The notes beneath the pieces are model-generated. The model searched no databases, was not told the DNA's origin, and saw only the letters and a program-made list of their open reading frames with translations. This document shows positions 59,120-64,000 of a stretch of DNA of 64,000 bases, in pieces. Made by a program: the position numbers and the translations under genes. Source of the DNA: Solirubrobacterales bacterium (GTDB lineage Bacteria; Actinomycetota; Thermoleophilia; Solirubrobacterales; Thermoleophilaceae); assembly GCA_012718975.1 (NCBI GenBank), contig JAAYBF010000121.1, forward strand, positions 26,534 to 90,533, read 5' to 3'. Every line of letters starts with the position of its first letter. The first letter of the stretch is position 1.

Positions 59120-60373
59120 ATGAGTTCCCTCAGACCGCCGCGCCTGCTCGGCGCGGCACTGGCGTGCGCGGTGGCGCTCGGCCTCGCCGCCTGCGGCAGC
59201 GACGACGACAGCCCGTCGACGGCAGGCGCGTCCGGCGGCGAGACCGTCAAGGTCGGCGCGATCGTCTCGGCCTCCGGCCCGCGCGCATATGGCGCCGAGG
59301 CCTCGCAGGGCGCGCGCGCCTTCTTCGAGGCCGCGAACGCCGACGGCGGCATCGCCGGCCACCAGATCGAGTACATCGTCGAGGACGACGGCGCCGACCC
59401 GGCCCGCGCGGCCGCCGCGGCGCGCAAGCTGCTCCAGGAGGACGTCGTCGCGATCGTCGGCGGGGCGAGCCTCGTGGAGTGCCAGGCCAACGACCGCCTC
59501 TACCAGCAGCGCGACATCACCGACCTCATCGCGCTGCCGTCGAACCCCGTCTGCTTCCAGTCGCCGAACATCGTCCCGATCATCTCCGGGCCGATCCAGA
59601 CGACGGTGTCGAACATCAACTACGCGATCGACGAGCTGGGCGCGAAGAAGATCCAGTTCGTGGCCGTCGACGCCCCGACCGGGCACAGCGTCGATCCGAT
59701 CATCCAGGGCTACCTGGACAAGAAGGGCGTCTCGGCCGGGCCGACGGAGTTCCTCGCCCCGGACCAGGACCCGACCCCGGCGCTGGTGCGGATCAAGCGC
59801 CGCAATCCCGACGCGCTCGTCCAGGTGATCCCGCCGCAGCAGGCGATCGGCCTCCTGCGCGCGTCCGCCGAGCAGGGCATCGGCCCCGCCGACGTCCCGA
59901 CCCTCGCCGGCGGCGTCGTCTACGACGACCAGTTCGTCGACGCGGTCGGCAAGGACGCCGACGGCCTCTACGCCTCGATCGACTACCGCCCGCTGCAGGC
60001 CAAGCCGCAGCCGGAGTCGATGCGCAACTGGCTCGCCGCGATGGACGAGCACATCCCGGCCGAGGACACCAACCTGTTCCTCTCGCAGGCCGGCTGGATC
60101 TCGGCCGAGATCTTCGCGGAGGCGCTGAGCAGCATCGACGGCGAGGTCACCGCGGCGAGCGTCACCGAGGCGATCCGCGCGATCACCGACTTCGACAACG
60201 GGATGAACGGCAACGTGTTCGACCTGTCGCCGAAGGATCCGCCGCAGGCGCCGAACCGGTCGCAGTTCATCGTCCAGGTCGTCGACGGGGAGTGGACCCA
60301 CATCGCCGACTACGACGTGCCGGAGTTCCCGCCGGCCGACTTCGAGCCGCCCGCGCCGAGCGGCGACGAGTAG
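59120..60373 (+). CDS. ABC transporter substrate-binding lipoprotein (branched-chain amino-acid type)
   Basis: ALGLAACGSDDDS lipobox; KVGAIVSASGPRAYGAEASQGARAFFEAANADGGIAGHQIEYIVEDD. Confidence 0.92.
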   Translation: MSSLRPPRLLGAALACAVALGLAACGSDDDSPSTAGASGGETVKVGAIVSASGPRAYGAEASQGARAFFEAANADGGIAGHQIEYIVEDDGADPARAAAAARKLLQEDVVAIVGGASLVECQANDRLYQQRDITDLIALPSNPVCFQSPNIVPIISGPIQTTVSNINYAIDELGAKKIQFVAVDAPTGHSVDPIIQGYLDKKGVSAGPTEFLAPDQDPTPALVRIKRRNPDALVQVIPPQQAIGLLRASAEQGIGPADVPTLAGGVVYDDQFVDAVGKDADGLYASIDYRPLQAKPQPESMRNWLAAMDEHIPAEDTNLFLSQAGWISAEIFAEALSSIDGEVTAASVTEAIRAITDFDNGMNGNVFDLSPKDPPQAPNRSQFIVQVVDGEWTHIADYDVPEFPPADFEPPAPSGDE

Positions 60374-60386
60374 GCAGCCGCGCCGT

Positions 60387-60412
60387 GCCGTCCCGGGCCC
60401 GCCCCGGGACGG

Positions 60413-60413
<1 letters not shown>
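60387..60413. terminator. bidirectional terminator-like hairpin
   Basis: GCCGTCCCGGG-CCCGC-CCCGGGACGGC, 11-bp stem between convergent genes. Confidence 0.7.
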
Positions 60414-61149
<736 letters not shown>

Positions 61150-61150
<1 letters not shown>

Positions 61151-61872
61151 CAGGCCGCCTCCCAGTCGGTGCCGAGGTAGGCGTCGATGACCAGCTGGGA
61201 GCTGCGGACCTCCTCCGGCGTCCCGGCGAAGATCCGCTTGCCGAAGTCGAGCACGTGGACGGTGTCGCTGGCTTGCAGCACCAGATCCATGTCGTGGTCG
61301 ATCAGCAGCACCGCCAGCTCCAGCTCGGCGGTCAGACGGCCGATCGCAACGCGCAGCTCGGCGACCTCGGTCGGCACCAGGCCGGCCGCGGGCTCGTCGA
61401 GCAGCAGCAGCCGCGGCCGCTGGACGAGCGCACGGGCGATCTCGGCGAGCGTCTGCTCGTGGGCGCTCAGCTCCCGGCAGGGCGCGTCCAGCGGCGCGGC
61501 GAGGCCGACCGCCTCGACCGCGCCAGCCGGCGCGAGCGCGTCGCCGGGCGCGTGGTCGGCCGCGACCCGCAGGTGGTCGAGCAGCGTCTGGTCGCCGAAC
61601 ATGCGCGGCTGCTGGAAGGTTCGCGCGATCCCCAGGCGCGCCCGCGCCACGGGCGACCGGTCGAGCAGCTCGCGGCCGTCGAACGCGATCGAGCCCGCCG
61701 CACGCACGAACCCGGAGATGGCGTTGAGCAGCGTCGTCTTGCCGGCGCCGTTGGGACCGATCAGGCCGATCGTCCCGCGGGCCGGGACGTCGAAGCCGAC
61801 CGCGTCGACGGCCGTGACCGCGCCGAAGGCGACGGTCAGGTCCTCGATCCGCAGCAGCGGGCCGTCAGCCAT
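61150..61872 (-). CDS. livG: ABC transporter ATP-binding protein (LivG-like)
   Basis: LIGPNGAGKTTLLNAISGF; IARTFQQPRMFGDQTLLDHL; LLLLDEPAAGL. Confidence 0.93.
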
Positions 61873-62875
61873 CGGCCCCACCGCCCTCGACCGCGGGCCG
61901 CGGCGGCCCGCCGATCCCGCGCCCGCCGCGCCGGCCGGCGCGCGCACGCAGTGCGCTGGCGGCGTGACGGACGCCTCCGACGATGCCGTCGTGGCCCTTG
62001 AGCGAGGTGAGCACCCCGAACGCGAACAGCAGCGGCACGACCTTGCCGGTGATCGCGAGCTCGATCAGCAGCTCCGGCAGCGCGGCGAGCAGCAGGCCGG
62101 CGAGCACCGCCCCGGCGACGCTGCGGGTGCCGGCGGTCATCGCGGCGGCGAAGATCAGCAGCGACGCGAACGTGGTGAACGACTCGACGTTCGCCTGGCC
62201 CTGCACGGTGATGAACAGCGCGCCGGCGACGCCGCCGACGGCGCCCGAGAGCGCGGCCGCCCAGATCCGGTAGAGGCCGACCCGCGCGCCGAGCGTCATC
62301 GCCGCGACCTCGTCGTCGCGAATCGCGCGCCACGTCCGGCCCGGCCGCGCCCGCTCGTGCAGCGCGACGACGGCCCAGGTTACGACCGCGACCGCGAGCA
62401 CCAGGTAGTAGACGCTCACGTCGTCGATGAAATCGACCCCGAGCAGGACCGGCCGGTCGAGGGTCGCGCCGAACGCCGGGTCGATCCCGAGGAAGCCGTG
62501 CCGGAAGGCGACCGCCTCCATCGCGAGCGCGAAGGCGAGTGTCACGATGCCGAACGCCATCCCGCGCAGGCGGGTCCCGGTGACGCCGACGACGGCGCCG
62601 ACGGCGAGGCAGACCGCGGCGGCGGCCAGCACGGCGAGCACCCAGCTGCCCGTCTCGCCGGCGACGATCGCCGCGAAGTATGCGCCGAGGCCGACAAACG
62701 CGGCCGGGAAGAGCCCGACCATGCCCGCCTGGCCGAGCAGGACGTTGACGCTCAGCGCGGCGACCATGTAGGCGACCGCGGTCGCGAGCACGAAGACCCA
62801 GAACGGGCTGGCGAGTTGTGGCACCAGCGCCAGCGCGGCGAGCAGCGCGAGCCCGCCGACCAGCCGCCCGGTCAC
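61865..62875 (-). CDS. livM: branched-chain amino-acid ABC transporter permease (LivM-like)
   Basis: ALSVNVLLGQAGMVGLFPAAFVGLGAYFAAI; TWRAIRDDEVAAMTLG; GTGA overlap. Confidence 0.9.
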   Translation of the reverse strand: MTGRLVGGLALLAALALVPQLASPFWVFVLATAVAYMVAALSVNVLLGQAGMVGLFPAAFVGLGAYFAAIVAGETGSWVLAVLAAAAVCLAVGAVVGVTGTRLRGMAFGIVTLAFALAMEAVAFRHGFLGIDPAFGATLDRPVLLGVDFIDDVSVYYLVLAVAVVTWAVVALHERARPGRTWRAIRDDEVAAMTLGARVGLYRIWAAALSGAVGGVAGALFITVQGQANVESFTTFASLLIFAAAMTAGTRSVAGAVLAGLLLAALPELLIELAITGKVVPLLFAFGVLTSLKGHDGIVGGVRHAASALRARAGRRGGRGIGGPPRPAVEGGGADG

Positions 62876-63756
62876 GCCCGCCCCCCGCTCTCCTCGAGCG
62901 CCGGCACGAGCACGTTGCGCTGACGCCAGAGCAGCACCACCAGCAGCACGACGAACGGGACCGCGAGCGCGTTCTCGGCCGCCTTCGCCCAGAGGCCGGT
63001 CTCCGCCTCCACTACTCCGAGCACCAGCCCGCCGGCGACGACGCCCGCCGGGCTGCGCAGGTTGCCGATCACCGCCGCCGCCAGCCCCGGGATGACGAGC
63101 AGCCCGAGCGTCGCGGCGTCCGGGCCGCGCGACGGTGCGACGAGCACCAGCGCGAGCGCCGCGATCGACGCGCTGAGGCCCCAGATCAGCGGCGTCAGGC
63201 GGCCGATCGGGATGCCGACGAGCGCCGCGGTGCCGCGGTCGCCGGCCATCGCGCGCAGCGCCACGCCCGTCCGCGTGTGGGTGAACAGGTACCAGAGCAC
63301 GGCCAGCACCACGGCGACGACGCCGAGGACGATCAGCCGGTCCGACGGGAGCACCGCGCCGCTCACCTCGATGTTCCAGTCGGGCAGCCACTGGGGGATG
63401 CTGCGCAGGCCGCCGCCCCAGATCAGGCCGACCACCCCGATCATGCCGATCAGCAGCCCGATCGTCGCCACCGCCTTGGTCGTCTGGTCCTCGTCGCGGA
63501 AGCGGCGCATGATCAGCAGGTCGAGCAGCATCCCGAACGGGAACGCGGCGACCACCACGCCCACGAACGCGAGGCCGGCGGGGACACCGGCATCGACCAG
63601 GCTGGCGAAGGAGTAGACGGCGAGCACGCCGATCGCTCCGAACGCGAAGTTGAGCACGCCGGTCGCGCGGTACAGCGTCATGATGCCCAGGCCGAGCAGC
63701 CCGTAGACCGCCCCCAGGCCCAGGCCGGCCACGAGGAATGCGACAGCGTCTCCCAC
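62872..63756 (-). CDS. livH: branched-chain amino-acid ABC transporter permease (LivH-like)
   Basis: GLGLGAVYGLLGLGIMTLYRATGVLNFAFGAIGVLA. Confidence 0.93.
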   Translation of the reverse strand: MGDAVAFLVAGLGLGAVYGLLGLGIMTLYRATGVLNFAFGAIGVLAVYSFASLVDAGVPAGLAFVGVVVAAFPFGMLLDLLIMRRFRDEDQTTKAVATIGLLIGMIGVVGLIWGGGLRSIPQWLPDWNIEVSGAVLPSDRLIVLGVVAVVLAVLWYLFTHTRTGVALRAMAGDRGTAALVGIPIGRLTPLIWGLSASIAALALVLVAPSRGPDAATLGLLVIPGLAAAVIGNLRSPAGVVAGGLVLGVVEAETGLWAKAAENALAVPFVVLLVVLLWRQRNVLVPALEESGGRA

Positions 63757-63867
63757 CCGAGACGCGAGATTACAGTCGCGCGCGGCGCGACGTCGTCATG
63801 GTGCGGGCCGACCGCCCCACCGAGCCGATCCGCCGAGATCCGGCGGCGCCCTCGCGACGCGCTGGCG

Positions 63868-64000
63868 CTAGACGCCGGAGAGCGCGGCGACGCGCTCGCG
63901 GTGCTCGGCCGCGGAGCCGAAGAGGGCGCCGTCGACCTTGGCCCGCTTGAGCAGGAAGTGGAGGTCGTGCTCCCAGGTGAAGCCGATCCCGCCGTGGACC
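63868..64000 (-). CDS. acyl-CoA dehydrogenase, C-terminal end (partial)
   Basis: VHGGIGFTWEHDLHFLLKRAKVDGALFGSAAEHRERVAALSGV*. Confidence 0.88.
   Translation of the reverse strand, partial: VHGGIGFTWEHDLHFLLKRAKVDGALFGSAAEHRERVAALSGV

Overview
High-GC, gene-dense chromosomal segment, probably from an actinobacterium. A Thermoleophilia-like origin is my inference from composition and gene style, not tested. I recognise about 55 mostly housekeeping genes. They include an AddAB-like helicase/nuclease pair, topoisomerase III, glutamate synthase (gltB/gltD), a lysA-hom-thrC-thrB-NUDIX cluster, a zinc-type ABC transporter with a Zur-like box, lgt, HtpX/PspAB and PspA/PspAA, acyl-CoA dehydrogenases, and a Liv-type branched-chain amino-acid ABC transporter. 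I saw no tRNA, rRNA, CRISPR array, prophage or transposase. The most unusual content is intergenic, where five families of structured or repeated elements occur: (i) three copies of a 49-51 bp near-perfect palindrome, one with a compensatory change in both arms; (ii) two copies of a 39-41 bp palindrome with a similar AT core; (iii) two copies of a ~77-80 nt composite hairpin placed 8-9 nt after stop codons, with a covarying pair and two invariant GCGTCCT internal-loop strands; (iv) a tandem 71-bp hairpin repeat; (v) a ~490 bp inverted dispersed repeat flanking the AddAB locus. Many genes also show TANNNT 6-8 nt before the start codon, which suggests widespread leaderless transcription. Other items of interest are a sigma factor fused to a zinc-finger/TM/Pro-rich tail, a hairpin overlapping the htpX promoter, paired TetR-type operators, and a leader hairpin that may sequester the SD of a Liv substrate-binding protein. 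Coordinates of real genes were refined where the supplied ORF track reads through from upstream frames. Percent identities are by-eye estimates.
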